In this document: piece by piece, positions 43,422 through 52,209 of the stretch
How the letters are laid out: each line of letters starts with the position of its first letter
Position numbering within the stretch: the first letter of the stretch is position 1
From: JAMXLO01 sp963832895
GTDB lineage: Bacteria; Pseudomonadota; Alphaproteobacteria; Acetobacterales; Acetobacteraceae
Length of the DNA stretch: 64,000 bases
Reading direction: 5' to 3'
NCBI GenBank assembly: GCA_963832895.1
Contig: CAWHVQ010000004.1
Location: 124,001 to 188,000 of the forward strand
Program-made: the position numbers and the translations under genes
Notes under the pieces: generated by a model
Seen by the model: the letters and a program-made list of their open reading frames with translations, nothing else
The model's database searches: none
Told to the model about the DNA's origin: nothing

Positions 43422-44816
43422 TCAGGCCAGCGCAAAGTTGCTGGCGTGCAGCGAGCCCGCATCGACCCCGGGCAACAATAACGAACTGCCATTGGGCAGG
43501 TTGATCATCGCCCCACCGGAGATCGCCGAGGTCGCTGCCTGCACGTCGGTGAAGGACGCGAACTGCGCCTTGCTGAATTCGATCATATCCTGCGCCGGGT
43601 TGAAACCGCTGATCGTGTCCGAACCGGTCGTAAGGCCGGTGAGCACGAACTCATCCGTCGCCGCCGGCGTCGCCGCCAACGTCTCGTTGGCCGACGTGCC
43701 GTAGATGAACCGCATATTGTTGTCGAGGACGTTCCAGGTCGCGCCGGGATTACCCACATTGCCCGCATTGATAATGTGGCTGCCGCTCATGTCCCACAGC
43801 ACGACCGAGCCGTCGGCGTTCTGCATGACGAGGTCGGTGTGACCGTCGCCGAAGAAATCACCCGTGCCCTTGACGTGCCATGTCGGGCCGGGATTACCCA
43901 CATTACCGGCGTTGACAATGGTGGTGCCGCTCATGTCCCACAGCACGACCGAGCCATCGGTGTTCTGCATGACGAGGTCGGTGTTACCGTCGCCGAAGAA
44001 ATCGCCCGTGCCCTTGACCTGCCATGTCGAAGGGCCCGCCACTAGACCGGCGTCCACAATGGTGGTGCCGCTCACGTCCCACAGCACGACCGAGCCGTCG
44101 GTGTTCTGCATGACGAGGTCGGTGTTACCATCGCCGAAGAAATCGCCCGTGCCTTCGACGTGCCATGTCGGCCCGGGGGCCCCCACAAGACCGGCGTTGA
44201 TAATGGTGGGGCCGCTCATGTCCCACAGTACGACCGAGCCGTCGTCGTTCTGCATGATGATTGCGGTGTTACCATCGCCGAAAAAAACGCCTGTGCCCTC
44301 GACGTGCCATGTCGGGCCGGGATTACCCACATTACCGGCGTTGACAATGGTGGTGCCGCTCATGTCCCACAGCACGACCGAGCCATCGGCGTTCTGCATG
44401 ACGATGGAGCTGCTACCGTCGCCGAAGAAACCAGGTCCGAACGATCTGGACCAGTGGCCGTCGCCGTCCAAGATATTCCAGTTGCCGGTTGCGACATCCT
44501 GGCCATACACAATGCCGTCGTCGTACACCAACTTCGCGGTACCCGAGCCCAGGGGGAGTGGCGATCCGTTTTCCTCCGCGAGGCCAGCGGTTGAAACGGT
44601 GAAGACATTCCCCGAAGAATCGGTGAAGGAGCCGGAACCAGGTGTGATGGCTGTGCCACTGGCCGTGGCCTCGACGCTCCAACTCGCGCCAGGATTACCC
44701 ACAAGACCGGCGTTCACAATGGCGGTGCCGCTCATCTCCCACAGCACGACCGAGCCGTCGGTGTTCTGCAGGATGATGTCGCTGCGGCCGTCGCCGAAGA
44801 AATCGTTCTTACCCAT
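43422..44816 (-). CDS. Repeat protein (FG-GAP/VCBS-like) with a type I secretion-like C terminus
   Basis: A 464-residue protein from ATG 44816 (MGKNDFFGDGRSD). Five consecutive units of 47-48 residues follow the pattern FFGDGxTDxVMQNxDGSVVLWDMSG...TWHVxGTGD, with an earlier half-unit at the N terminus. The DxDG-like turns resemble calcium-binding FG-GAP blades of a beta-propeller. The last 90 residues (FVLTGLTTGSDTISGFNPAQD... ending SLHASNFALA) resemble C termini of RTX-type proteins exported by type I secretion; there is no signal peptide. Role may be adhesion or biofilm. No exporter genes are nearby. Confidence 0.75.
   Translation of the reverse strand: MGKNDFFGDGRSDIILQNTDGSVVLWEMSGTAIVNAGLVGNPGASWSVEATASGTAITPGSGSFTDSSGNVFTVSTAGLAEENGSPLPLGSGTAKLVYDDGIVYGQDVATGNWNILDGDGHWSRSFGPGFFGDGSSSIVMQNADGSVVLWDMSGTTIVNAGNVGNPGPTWHVEGTGVFFGDGNTAIIMQNDDGSVVLWDMSGPTIINAGLVGAPGPTWHVEGTGDFFGDGNTDLVMQNTDGSVVLWDVSGTTIVDAGLVAGPSTWQVKGTGDFFGDGNTDLVMQNTDGSVVLWDMSGTTIVNAGNVGNPGPTWHVKGTGDFFGDGHTDLVMQNADGSVVLWDMSGSHIINAGNVGNPGATWNVLDNNMRFIYGTSANETLAATPAATDEFVLTGLTTGSDTISGFNPAQDMIEFSKAQFASFTDVQAATSAISGGAMINLPNGSSLLLPGVDAGSLHASNFALA
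43770..44440. repeat. Tandem 144-bp coding repeats
   Basis: Five near-identical DNA units inside the FG-GAP-like gene, with GAAGAA landmarks at about 43851, 43995, 44136, 44280 and 44424, giving spacings of 144, 141, 144 and 144 bases. DNA identity is very high even at third codon positions, pointing to recent duplication or gene conversion. Unit number is likely to vary between strains. Confidence 0.85.
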
Positions 44817-45038
44817 CCTGTGTCGCCTCCAAGCAAGGGGCGGGAGGCCCCAATAGCAACCGCTGCGGCGGGTGAGCGACCCGCAACGGCGCCCAACTGA
44901 TTGCATCAACTGATCGGACTCGGTAGCTGACCTTGCGGCCACAACCGAAGGGCCATTAGTTAGAGCTTGATGATTTCCGTTTAAATCAGTGATGGATTCC
45001 CCAATCGGGCCGGGTCTGATTCAACCTGCTGGCTGGGG

Positions 45039-45513
45039 ATGGAGGCCAGCATGGAATGGCACGAACTCTATTCGAACGACCTTCGCGAACGCGAAGTGGG
45101 CTCAGTTGAGCGAGGCGAGCTGTCGCGACGGCAGGCAGCATCGCATTACAGCGTAGGGGCCAACAAGGTGATCAAGTGGGTGCAGCGTCTCAGACGGACT
45201 GGCAGCGTCAGCCCTGGCAAGACGGGAGGCCGCCGCCCCAGAAAGCTCCCCGGCTCATGGCGGGGCTGGCCGTTGGGGCGTTGCCGCGCCGGCGAATTCA
45301 CCCTGCGGGGTCTGGTGGGCGAACTGGCCGAGCGTGGCCTGCAAGGTCGACTACCGCTCGGTGGTGGGAGTTTGTCCACGCTGAAAAGCTGACGCACAAA
45401 AAAGACACTGACTGCCAGCGAGCAGGACCGCCCCGATGTGGCGGGCCGGCAGGCACAGTGGCTGCGATACCGCTACCGGATCAACCCCGCACGCCTGGTC
45501 TTCATCGATGAAA
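45039..45513 (+). pseudogene. IS630-family transposase, 5' part, interrupted by a group II intron
   Basis: The helix-turn-helix part is intact (YSNDLREREVGSVERGELSRRQAA...RTGSVSPGKTGG). Further on, matching peptides switch frames: RCRAGEFTLRGLVGELAERGL, then WEFVHAEKLTHKKD, then DRPDVAGRQAQW and PARLVFIDE, the first catalytic motif. At least two frameshifts are therefore present. After FIDE and one base (45513), the gene is split by the intron; it resumes at 47393. Not functional. Confidence 0.8.
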
Positions 45514-46056
45514 GTGTGCCGCAGAGAAACGGAAGGAGTTCAGCATGGACTAGAACCGTTCGTGAAGCTGCGCGAAAGATGGGGGCGGGCCCCCCGGGAT
45601 CGGCTTTCAGGAGCAGGTCCCAAACCAGTCCGAGCTGCTGTGGTAAAGAGCCGTGGTGGTGAGCGTCGGATGAAAAGTTCGGATCAAACCGAGCAGGTGC
45701 GTGTCCGAAAGACGAACGAAAGTGAACCCTCCGAAGACGCGTCGTTATGAACTCAAGTGCCGCCGAAACCAGGATCGTTTCGTCATCCTGGGACGAGCCC
45801 GCCGGGTGCCTGATGACTGGGCGGGCGGCGACCGGCGTAGAGGGGGCGTGAGTTGGACACAGGCTTTCGCGTGGAACTGCGGGAACCAGACCCCTGATGC
45901 GAAGGGAGAAGCCCAAGCGGAAAAAACCGCGAGGCGAGAGTACCGATGTAGGGGTCTGGGGCGGACCGATCTGTACGAGCGTGGATGGCCCTGTAATGGG
46001 GCCGGAGCAAAGGGATCGGGTCAGGTAGTCGTATTTTTGAACCAACTGGAAACAGG

Positions 46057-47316
46057 ATGACTTCGACAGATACGACGAGCAAGCCGTTCAAGATTGAGAA
46101 GCGACAGGTGTACGACGCGTACAAGGCGGTCAAATCCAATCACGGTGCAGCGGGAGTGGACGGGCAGACCTTGGAGATGTTCGAGAGAGACCTTGCGGGA
46201 AATCTCTACAGGATCTGGAATCGCATGTCCTCAGGGACCTACTTTCCTCCCCCGGTGCGCGCCGTTCCCATTCCAAAGAAGACGGGCGGCGAACGGATTT
46301 TGGGTGTGCCCACTGTCAGCGACCGGATTGCGCAGATGGTGGTCAAGCAGGCGATTGAGCCGAAACTAGAATCCATCTTCCTGCCGGACTCCTATGGTTA
46401 CAGACCGGGAAAATCTGCCCTGGATGCCGTGGGTGTTACACGTCAGCGGTGCTGGAAGTACGACTGGGTACTGGAGTTCGACATCAAAGGCCTGTTTGAC
46501 AATCTTCCGCATGATCTCTTGCTGAAGTCCGTCCGGAAGAACGTGCAATGCAAATGGGCGCTGCTCTATATCGAGCGATGGCTGACAGCGCCGATGGAAA
46601 AGGATGGCGAACGCACTGAGCGGACACGCGGCACCCCGCAAGGGGCCGTGATCAGCCCAGTTCTATCCGACCTTTTTCTGCATTACGCGTTCGACCTCTG
46701 GATGGCGCGGACACATCCCGACCTGCCTTGGTGTCGGTATGCTGATGACGGGCTGGTGCACTGCCGGACCGAGAAGGAGGCGGAAGCCCTTCGGGCTGAG
46801 CTCCAGGCGAGGCTCGCGGTGTGCGGACTTCAGATGCATCCGACAAAGACGCAGATCGTCTACTGCAAGGACAACAGGCGACGGAGAACATATCCGAACG
46901 TCAAATTTGACTTCCTCGGGTATCAGTTCAGGCCGCGGCGGGTGGCAACCGCGCAGAGGAACGAGTACTTCTGTGGCTACACCCCAGCGGTCAGTCCGGC
47001 GGCCCTGAAGTCCATGCGGGAAACGATCCGGAGCTTGCGCATTCCGCGGCAGACGCCGGGGACGCTGGCTGAAATCGCCCAGCAGATCAATCCGCTCCTT
47101 AGGGGGTGGATTGAGTACTACGGCCGGTTCAGCCGTTCAGGCTTGGCACCGCTGGTTGATTACGTCAATCAGAATCTGAAGGCCTGGATCATGCGAAAAT
47201 ACAAGCGGTTCCGGTTCCACAAGACGCGAGCCTCAGTATTCCTACGAAAGCTGGCTCAGCACAATGTGGACCTCTTCGTGCACTGGCAATCATTCGGAAC
47301 GGTTACGTTTACCTGA
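46057..47316 (+). CDS. ltrA: Group II intron-encoded reverse transcriptase/maturase
   Basis: A 419-residue intron-encoded protein. Reverse transcriptase blocks are in order: SYGYRPGKSALDAV, LEFDIKGLFDNLPHDLL, RGTPQGAVISPVLSDLFLHY, and the catalytic CRYADDGLVHC. The maturase (X) domain includes RGWIEYYGRFSRSGLAPLVDYVN. There is no C-terminal HNH endonuclease domain, so mobility would use the RT with nicked or single-stranded targets. ATG 46057 lies inside domain IV and its stop is four bases before domain V. gene_symbol is by family only. Confidence 0.93.
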   Translation: MTSTDTTSKPFKIEKRQVYDAYKAVKSNHGAAGVDGQTLEMFERDLAGNLYRIWNRMSSGTYFPPPVRAVPIPKKTGGERILGVPTVSDRIAQMVVKQAIEPKLESIFLPDSYGYRPGKSALDAVGVTRQRCWKYDWVLEFDIKGLFDNLPHDLLLKSVRKNVQCKWALLYIERWLTAPMEKDGERTERTRGTPQGAVISPVLSDLFLHYAFDLWMARTHPDLPWCRYADDGLVHCRTEKEAEALRAELQARLAVCGLQMHPTKTQIVYCKDNRRRRTYPNVKFDFLGYQFRPRRVATAQRNEYFCGYTPAVSPAALKSMRETIRSLRIPRQTPGTLAEIAQQINPLLRGWIEYYGRFSRSGLAPLVDYVNQNLKAWIMRKYKRFRFHKTRASVFLRKLAQHNVDLFVHWQSFGTVTFT

Positions 47317-47319
47317 TGG

Positions 47320-47353
47320 GAGCGGTGTGAATCGAGAGGTTCACGCACCGTTC
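47320..47353 (+). ncRNA. Group II intron domain V
   Basis: A 34-base hairpin with GAGCGGTG at the 5' side, including the catalytic AGC triad, a GAGA (GNRA) tetraloop, and CACCGTTC on the 3' side with the expected two-base bulge. This is the active-site helix of the ribozyme. Confidence 0.9.
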
Positions 47354-47392
47354 TGCGAGAGGCCGGGGGTGAAACTCCCCCGGCCTACTCAC

Positions 47393-47544
47393 CCTGAACC
47401 AAGACCAACATGGCGTCGCTGCGGGGATGGGTGGCCCGCGGCGTGCGGCTGAAGGCCAAAGTGCCGCACCGCCGGTGGAAGACCATGACCTTCCTCGCCG
47501 CGTTACGCCACGATCGCATCGAAGCGCCATGGCTGATCGAATGA
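47393..47544 (+). pseudogene. IS630-family transposase, 3' part after the intron
   Basis: Joining 45513 to 47393 gives FIDET, then a TGA where IS630 transposases have Trp (TGG), then TKTNMASLRGWVARG and KTMTFLAALRHDRIEAPW before a stop at 47544. The Trp-to-stop change is one substitution. Homology stops after APW, so the remaining catalytic glutamate region is gone, cut off at the boundary with the following 501-residue gene. The host transposase was therefore dead or died after intron entry. Confidence 0.8.
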
Positions 47545-47615
47545 GCCTAAGCCGGCGGAGCCGGAACCAATAAGTCTGATGTAGCCTGCCCTACGGCATT
47601 GTCGCTGGGGGCAGC

Positions 47616-49121
47616 ATGAGCCAGTCGCTGACCGAACGCTACGACGACCGGATCGCCGGGATACTGTCCTGCTATGACCGGCTGGTGATCACCGGGACGC
47701 TGCCGGTGGTTTGCTATGCCGCTGGGATGACCGGATATCTGAATGCCAAGGGCATCCGCATTTTCGACTACCCCGAATTTGCCAAGACGCTGCGCGAGTG
47801 CGTGCGTGACCGTGCGGCATCGATGGCCGCTGAGGCGGGAGTTACCATCGAGCACATTGCGAAGCCGCACGTCCGGAAGGAAGATGTTGTCGCGCGCGTG
47901 CTCCAGCAGCGTGGCGACCACCCGGGTCTGGTGCACATCATCTCGGCCATGGAAGCCTGCGACGCGTACAAACCCTGGCACGACAAGCAGACGCACAAGA
48001 CCTTCATCCGGCCGGACAGCGGCAAGTGCCTGCACTACTACTTCTACTTCCAGGACGCCAAATTTGGCCTGATCTATCTGCGTGTTCCGACATGGGCGCC
48101 GTTCCGTCTGCAATTCTACTGCAACGGCCATAGCTGGCTGGCGCGCAAGCTGACCGCGAAGGGGATCGGCTACACCATGGCGGACAATGCCTTCGTGCGC
48201 ATCGACGACTGGACGCGCGCCCAGCAACTGGCTGATGCACTGTCGCCGGACCAGTTGCATCGTGCCCTGGATCGGTACGCCGCACAGTGCTGTCCGGTGT
48301 CCGAGGTATTCGGGCAGTCCTATCACTGGAGCCTGATGCAGGTGGAATACGCCACCGACCTGGCGTTCCGCTCCACCGCCACGCTCGGCCCGCTCTATGA
48401 GCAATTGGTCCGCCAGTCGGTGCTGAGCGTGAAGGCCGAGCAGGTCGCCAGCTTCCTCGGTCGGCCGATCACGCCGCTGCTGGCGCAGGAGATCGGCTCG
48501 CAGTTCTCTACCCGCATCGAGGGCACCTGCATCAAGCATCGCTTCGGCAAGTGCGCGATCAAGATGTACGACAAGCACGGCATCGTGCTGCGTATCGAGA
48601 CCACCACCAACAATGTGTCGTTCTTCAAGCACCACCGAAAGGTGGAACACCGCACCGGCCCCGCGACCCGGGAACTCGCACCGCTCAAGAAGTCGATCTA
48701 CAGCCTGATCGACCTGCGAGAGATATTGCTGGGCTGCAACAGGCGCTACGTCGCCCACCTGTCCGCGCTGGACGACTTCTCAGCCGGGGTTCGGGCGCTC
48801 GACCGTGTGACCAAGCCGCGTGAGGTGGATGGCCGGACGGTCAAGGGGATCAACTTCTTCGCTCCTGTAGACAGCGCCCTGTTGCACGCCTTGCAGAACC
48901 CACGGGTCAACATCGCCGGCATTCGCCGGAGCGACCTGTTCCCGGACCTCGGCATACTCTCGCCAACCCGACTGTCGCGACAACTGCGCCGGCTGCTCGA
49001 CCTCGGGGTCATCAAACGCGTCACCGGAAGCTACCGCTACTACCTCACCAAGGCCGGACGTGCCGCGACCGCAGCGGCGCAACGGATCACCGAGGCGGTT
49101 ATCGTTCCGACTATGATTTGA
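47616..49121 (+). CDS. Uncharacterised conserved 501-residue protein, likely element-associated
   Basis: The protein opens MSQSLTERYDDRIAGILSCYDRLVITGTLP. Distinctive blocks are RGDHPGLVHIISAMEAC, DSGKCLHYYFYFQD, LRVPTWAPFRLQFYCNGH, IKMYDKHGIVLRIETTTN and FFKHHRKVEHR. The last 100 residues look like a winged helix (LSPTRLSRQLRRLLDLGVIKRV...YRYYLTKAGR). From memory, near-full-length relatives are widespread and often multicopy in Proteobacteria and are loosely annotated as transcription regulators. It is squeezed between an IS630 remnant and a glycan cluster. I see no DDE, HUH or RT motif and no clear terminal repeats. A DNA-binding mobile-element protein is my inference. Confidence 0.7.
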   Translation: MSQSLTERYDDRIAGILSCYDRLVITGTLPVVCYAAGMTGYLNAKGIRIFDYPEFAKTLRECVRDRAASMAAEAGVTIEHIAKPHVRKEDVVARVLQQRGDHPGLVHIISAMEACDAYKPWHDKQTHKTFIRPDSGKCLHYYFYFQDAKFGLIYLRVPTWAPFRLQFYCNGHSWLARKLTAKGIGYTMADNAFVRIDDWTRAQQLADALSPDQLHRALDRYAAQCCPVSEVFGQSYHWSLMQVEYATDLAFRSTATLGPLYEQLVRQSVLSVKAEQVASFLGRPITPLLAQEIGSQFSTRIEGTCIKHRFGKCAIKMYDKHGIVLRIETTTNNVSFFKHHRKVEHRTGPATRELAPLKKSIYSLIDLREILLGCNRRYVAHLSALDDFSAGVRALDRVTKPREVDGRTVKGINFFAPVDSALLHALQNPRVNIAGIRRSDLFPDLGILSPTRLSRQLRRLLDLGVIKRVTGSYRYYLTKAGRAATAAAQRITEAVIVPTMI

Positions 49122-49350
49122 TGGGATTTAGCGGACGGTGCAATTCAACGCAGCAGGCGAGAAGACTTGGCCCGTAAGGGACTATGGGGGTCTTTTTCTC
49201 TATCCGTCACAGGGCCTAGCTCAAAAGCGCGGCGTTCCACGCCGCCGCGCCGGCTGCCCCCGTCACGGTGGCCCTGACGCCTTGTTGAGTTGAGAGGCGT
49301 TGATATCCTGTTTGACTATGCGCATAAGGTTGGCGGTCACAGGAGGATCC

Positions 49351-50094
49351 GTGGAATGGAACAAAGCTAGAAATGTCCCATGGAGTGAGTTTGCCAAGGC
49401 AGCCACCGTGGCTCGATCGCGGCCGGAGACACCCCTCGCAGTGACCCATGACGCTATCGCAGGCCGGCTCGTCGTTGTCGGCGCCGGCTCTCACGCAAAG
49501 GTTATACTCGAGGCAATCCACGCAGCGGGCCTCGGGCAGGTCGTGGGATTGATCGACCCAGGGGCGGATGCGGCCCCACTGTTCGGCATACCCGTGCTAG
49601 GGAACGACGAGATCCTACCTCGGTTAAGGTCCGAAGGTCTCGATAGTGCGGTCATTGCGCTTGGCGACAATTCGCTCCGCGAGCGAGTCGGCTATCGGCT
49701 GCGTCAATTGGGCTTCGTTCTACCGGCCGTCATTCATCCCTCAGCATTCGTCTCACCAACCGCACGGGTTGGGAATGGTGTCGTGATCATGGCCCGAGCC
49801 GTGCTAGGTACGGAGTCGCTAGCGTGTGACCTGGTAATTATCAATACAGGGGCGAGTATCGACCACGATAATCAGATCGACGTCGCCGCGCACATTGCGC
49901 CGGGTTGCGCACTCGCCGGCAATGTTCAGGTTGGCGCTCGGACACTGATCGGAGTCGGCAGCGCTGCGCGACCAGGAATGCGAATTGGTAGGGACGCTAT
50001 CGTTGGGGCTGGCTCGGCGGTCGTGACCCACGTGCCGGACGGGGCCATTGTTGGAGGTGTTCCAGCGCGTCCACTGCGGCGGCGGCTCTCGTGA
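49351..50094 (+). CDS. Sugar O-/N-acyltransferase of the NeuD/PglD family
   Basis: A 247-residue left-handed beta-helix acyltransferase. The N-terminal nucleotide-sugar domain shows LVVVGAGSHAKVILEAIHAAG; hexapeptide repeats follow (HPSAFVSPTARVGNGVVIMARA, then AHIAPGCALAGNVQVGART), ending in GGVPARPLRRR. PglD-type enzymes acetylate UDP-4-amino sugars made by DegT-type aminotransferases, and such an aminotransferase is encoded at 56087. The start is uncertain: GTG 49351 has AGGAGG upstream, GTG 49441 would begin nearer the domain. The next gene overlaps its stop (GTGA). Confidence 0.83.
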   Translation: MEWNKARNVPWSEFAKAATVARSRPETPLAVTHDAIAGRLVVVGAGSHAKVILEAIHAAGLGQVVGLIDPGADAAPLFGIPVLGNDEILPRLRSEGLDSAVIALGDNSLRERVGYRLRQLGFVLPAVIHPSAFVSPTARVGNGVVIMARAVLGTESLACDLVIINTGASIDHDNQIDVAAHIAPGCALAGNVQVGARTLIGVGSAARPGMRIGRDAIVGAGSAVVTHVPDGAIVGGVPARPLRRRLS

Positions 50095-51128
50095 GAATAG
50101 GGCTCATTTCGACAGCGGTGCCGTTGGTGCGGGGCGGTGGCCGCTTCATTGTCGATTGGTTGCACGAAAAGCTAGTCGAGTACGGGCACTCAGTTGAGAC
50201 TGTTTACATGCCGTACAGTGATGAGTACAATCACATACTTCCACAAATGACCGCCTATCGCCTGATCAAACTCGATGATTACTTTGAGCAAGTCATAACA
50301 TTTAGACCGCCCGCACACATGGTGCAGCACCCACGCAAGGTTGTTTGGTTCATTCACCATCTTCGGATGTTCTATGATTTGTGGAAGACGCCATACTGTC
50401 CCGTGCCTAAAAATGCTTCTGGACGAGCAATGCGTGCGGCCGTTATGGCCGCTGATACCATGGCTCTGAAAGAGGCATGGCGACTCTTCACGAATTCCCG
50501 AGTCGTTGCCGACCGCATCCGTCGATTTAACGGCCTCGAAAGCCAGGTTCTGTACCCACCGCTGCTAGCTCCGGAAATCTTCGCGGGTGACGACTATGGT
50601 TGTGAGATCGTGTGTGTCTGCCGAATGGAGCATCATAAGCGCCAGCACCTATTGATCGATGCGATGGCGTTCACGCGCACTGCGGTTCGTTTGCGTTTAT
50701 GCGGACGCTCGATGGACCCCGAGTATCCCAGGCATCTTGCGGAACGGGCGCGCCTGGTCGGCGTCTCTGAGCGAGTAGTTATAGACGCACGCTGGGTCAC
50801 GGAAAGTGAGAAGGCAGAGTTATTGGGGCATGCTTTGGCATCAGCCTATGTGCCATTCGACGAGGACAGCTATGGCTATCCGACGCTAGAAGCAGCTTAC
50901 GCGCAGCGCTGTATTGTCACTTTGTCCGATTCAGGCGGCGTCACAGAGTTCGTGACCAATAGGGAAACCGGCCTCGTCACTGAACCCGTCCCGGCTGCTC
51001 TGGCTGAGGCATTTGATGCGCTGTACTCGGATCGCAGATTAGCGCGCCGTCTGGGACAAGCAGCGAAGGCGCGTGTTGCCGAACTCAATATTCATTGGGA
51101 TTCAGTGATCACGAAACTGCTCGCGTGA
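50091..51128 (+). CDS. Glycosyltransferase (GT-B fold, GT4-like)
   Basis: A 345-residue protein with N-terminal LISTAVPLVRGGGRFIVDWLHEKL and C-terminal donor-binding regions CVCRMEHHKRQHLLIDAM and FDEDSYGYPTLEAAYAQR, the latter a version of the GT4 EX7E motif. It likely transfers a sugar from a nucleotide donor to a growing surface glycan. Start GTG 50091 overlaps the preceding stop. GC content here drops visibly compared with the chromosomal backbone, suggesting transfer. Sugar and linkage unknown. Confidence 0.82.
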   Translation: MRIGLISTAVPLVRGGGRFIVDWLHEKLVEYGHSVETVYMPYSDEYNHILPQMTAYRLIKLDDYFEQVITFRPPAHMVQHPRKVVWFIHHLRMFYDLWKTPYCPVPKNASGRAMRAAVMAADTMALKEAWRLFTNSRVVADRIRRFNGLESQVLYPPLLAPEIFAGDDYGCEIVCVCRMEHHKRQHLLIDAMAFTRTAVRLRLCGRSMDPEYPRHLAERARLVGVSERVVIDARWVTESEKAELLGHALASAYVPFDEDSYGYPTLEAAYAQRCIVTLSDSGGVTEFVTNRETGLVTEPVPAALAEAFDALYSDRRLARRLGQAAKARVAELNIHWDSVITKLLA

Positions 51129-52159
51129 GAGTACTCGTTCTCAGCTCTATGGTGCCGTTCTCGCACGACACGACGGAGGAGCTGTCGCAGGTTCTCATCC
51201 GAAACCTCCAAGAAACGGGGTTCGAAGCGGAGGCCTTTCGGATTCCCTTCACGCCTCGACCAGCCGAGCGACTGATTACGGAAATGATGATCGCCCGTCG
51301 CTTGCGGGTGATGAACGTGGAGCGCGTAATTGCACTGACATTCCCAATGTATATGGTTGCCTGGCACGATAAGATCGTCTGGCTGAACGGTCTTCACACC
51401 CCGGTGTACGAGCCGTTCGATGCAGGGCAGAGTGACATTCGGAGCGATCGAAGGGGTAGAGAGATCGTCACCGCGGTGCGGGCCGCCGATGTCCTTGCTC
51501 TCTCGGAAGCAAAAGCCATCTACACACAGCAACCAACCACATCCCGCCGTTTGCTAGAATACGCCGGTATCGAGAGCAGTTTACTGCGCCCTCCGCCTGA
51601 CCTGTCTGAAGTCGTCTATAGTGCTGAAGGAGGAGAGTATATCCTGGCTGTCGGTGCAATATGCGCCACTAATCGGCAGCATCTTCTAATCCGGGCATTA
51701 CGTCACGCGCCAGGTGCCCACCTTGTGATCGCCGGAACCCCAAACAATTCGGGATACACTGATCTACTTCAAATAATCGCGGAAGAAGCCGTTGAGGACC
51801 GAGTGACGCTGGACATACGATACCTCGCCCGTTCGGATCTGTCCCAACTTATCAGCCGAGCTCTGGCTGTTGCATACCTTCCCTCAGCAGAGCAAGTGCC
51901 AGGATGTTGTCTGATCGCGATGGCGTTCCGGGCTGGGAAACCGGTTCTGACCACAACTGATCTCCTCGACGGGCTCGACCTCGTACGGGATAACGAAACA
52001 GGCTTAGTGGCAGTCCCGCATCCGGAAGCTCTCGGAAAAGCAATGGCCGCCTTGACCGGCGATCCTAAACGCGCCATTCAGCTTGGTCTTGCTGCGAAGT
52101 CGGCTCTTGACGACGCCAGATGGAGCTGGCCTGAAGCAATATCTAAGCTGCTGGCCTAA
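51125..52159 (+). CDS. Glycosyltransferase (GT-B fold, GT4-like)
   Basis: A 344-residue protein related in plan to the previous one. MRVLVLSSMVPFSHDTTEELSQ is the acceptor-domain start, and ILAVGAICATNRQHLLIRAL and the late region PGCCLIAMAFRAGKPVLTT form the donor-binding domain. GTG 51125 overlaps the upstream stop (GTGA), indicating coupling. The two proteins share spacing and motifs such as RQHLLIxA, so they may be old duplicates. Donor and acceptor unknown. Confidence 0.78.
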   Translation: MRVLVLSSMVPFSHDTTEELSQVLIRNLQETGFEAEAFRIPFTPRPAERLITEMMIARRLRVMNVERVIALTFPMYMVAWHDKIVWLNGLHTPVYEPFDAGQSDIRSDRRGREIVTAVRAADVLALSEAKAIYTQQPTTSRRLLEYAGIESSLLRPPPDLSEVVYSAEGGEYILAVGAICATNRQHLLIRALRHAPGAHLVIAGTPNNSGYTDLLQIIAEEAVEDRVTLDIRYLARSDLSQLISRALAVAYLPSAEQVPGCCLIAMAFRAGKPVLTTTDLLDGLDLVRDNETGLVAVPHPEALGKAMAALTGDPKRAIQLGLAAKSALDDARWSWPEAISKLLA

Positions 52160-52209
52160 TGTTCCACCGCTAGCACCAGTTCGAAAGGCAGCCGCGGCAC
52201 TACGGGAGA

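Larger units (their letters stand above)
45514..47392 (+). mobile_element. Complete group II intron
   Basis: A 1879-bp group II intron. The 5' end GTGTG (45514) agrees with the GTGYG consensus. The IEP frame is at 46057-47316, after about 540 bases of ribozyme domains I-IV. Domain V is at 47320-47353, and domain VI at about 47360-47392, ending in TACTCAC. Removing the intron rejoins the IS630 transposase reading frame exactly (GAA-A|CC), which fixes both ends. Intron plus IEP look intact, so it may still splice and move. Confidence 0.9.

Noticed and set aside
43770..44440. CRISPR array
   Set aside because: The repeats are 144 bp, contiguous without spacers, and encode a regular protein repeat.
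49122..49350. Terminator after the 501-residue gene
   Set aside because: A T5 run near 49193 has no stable stem before it.
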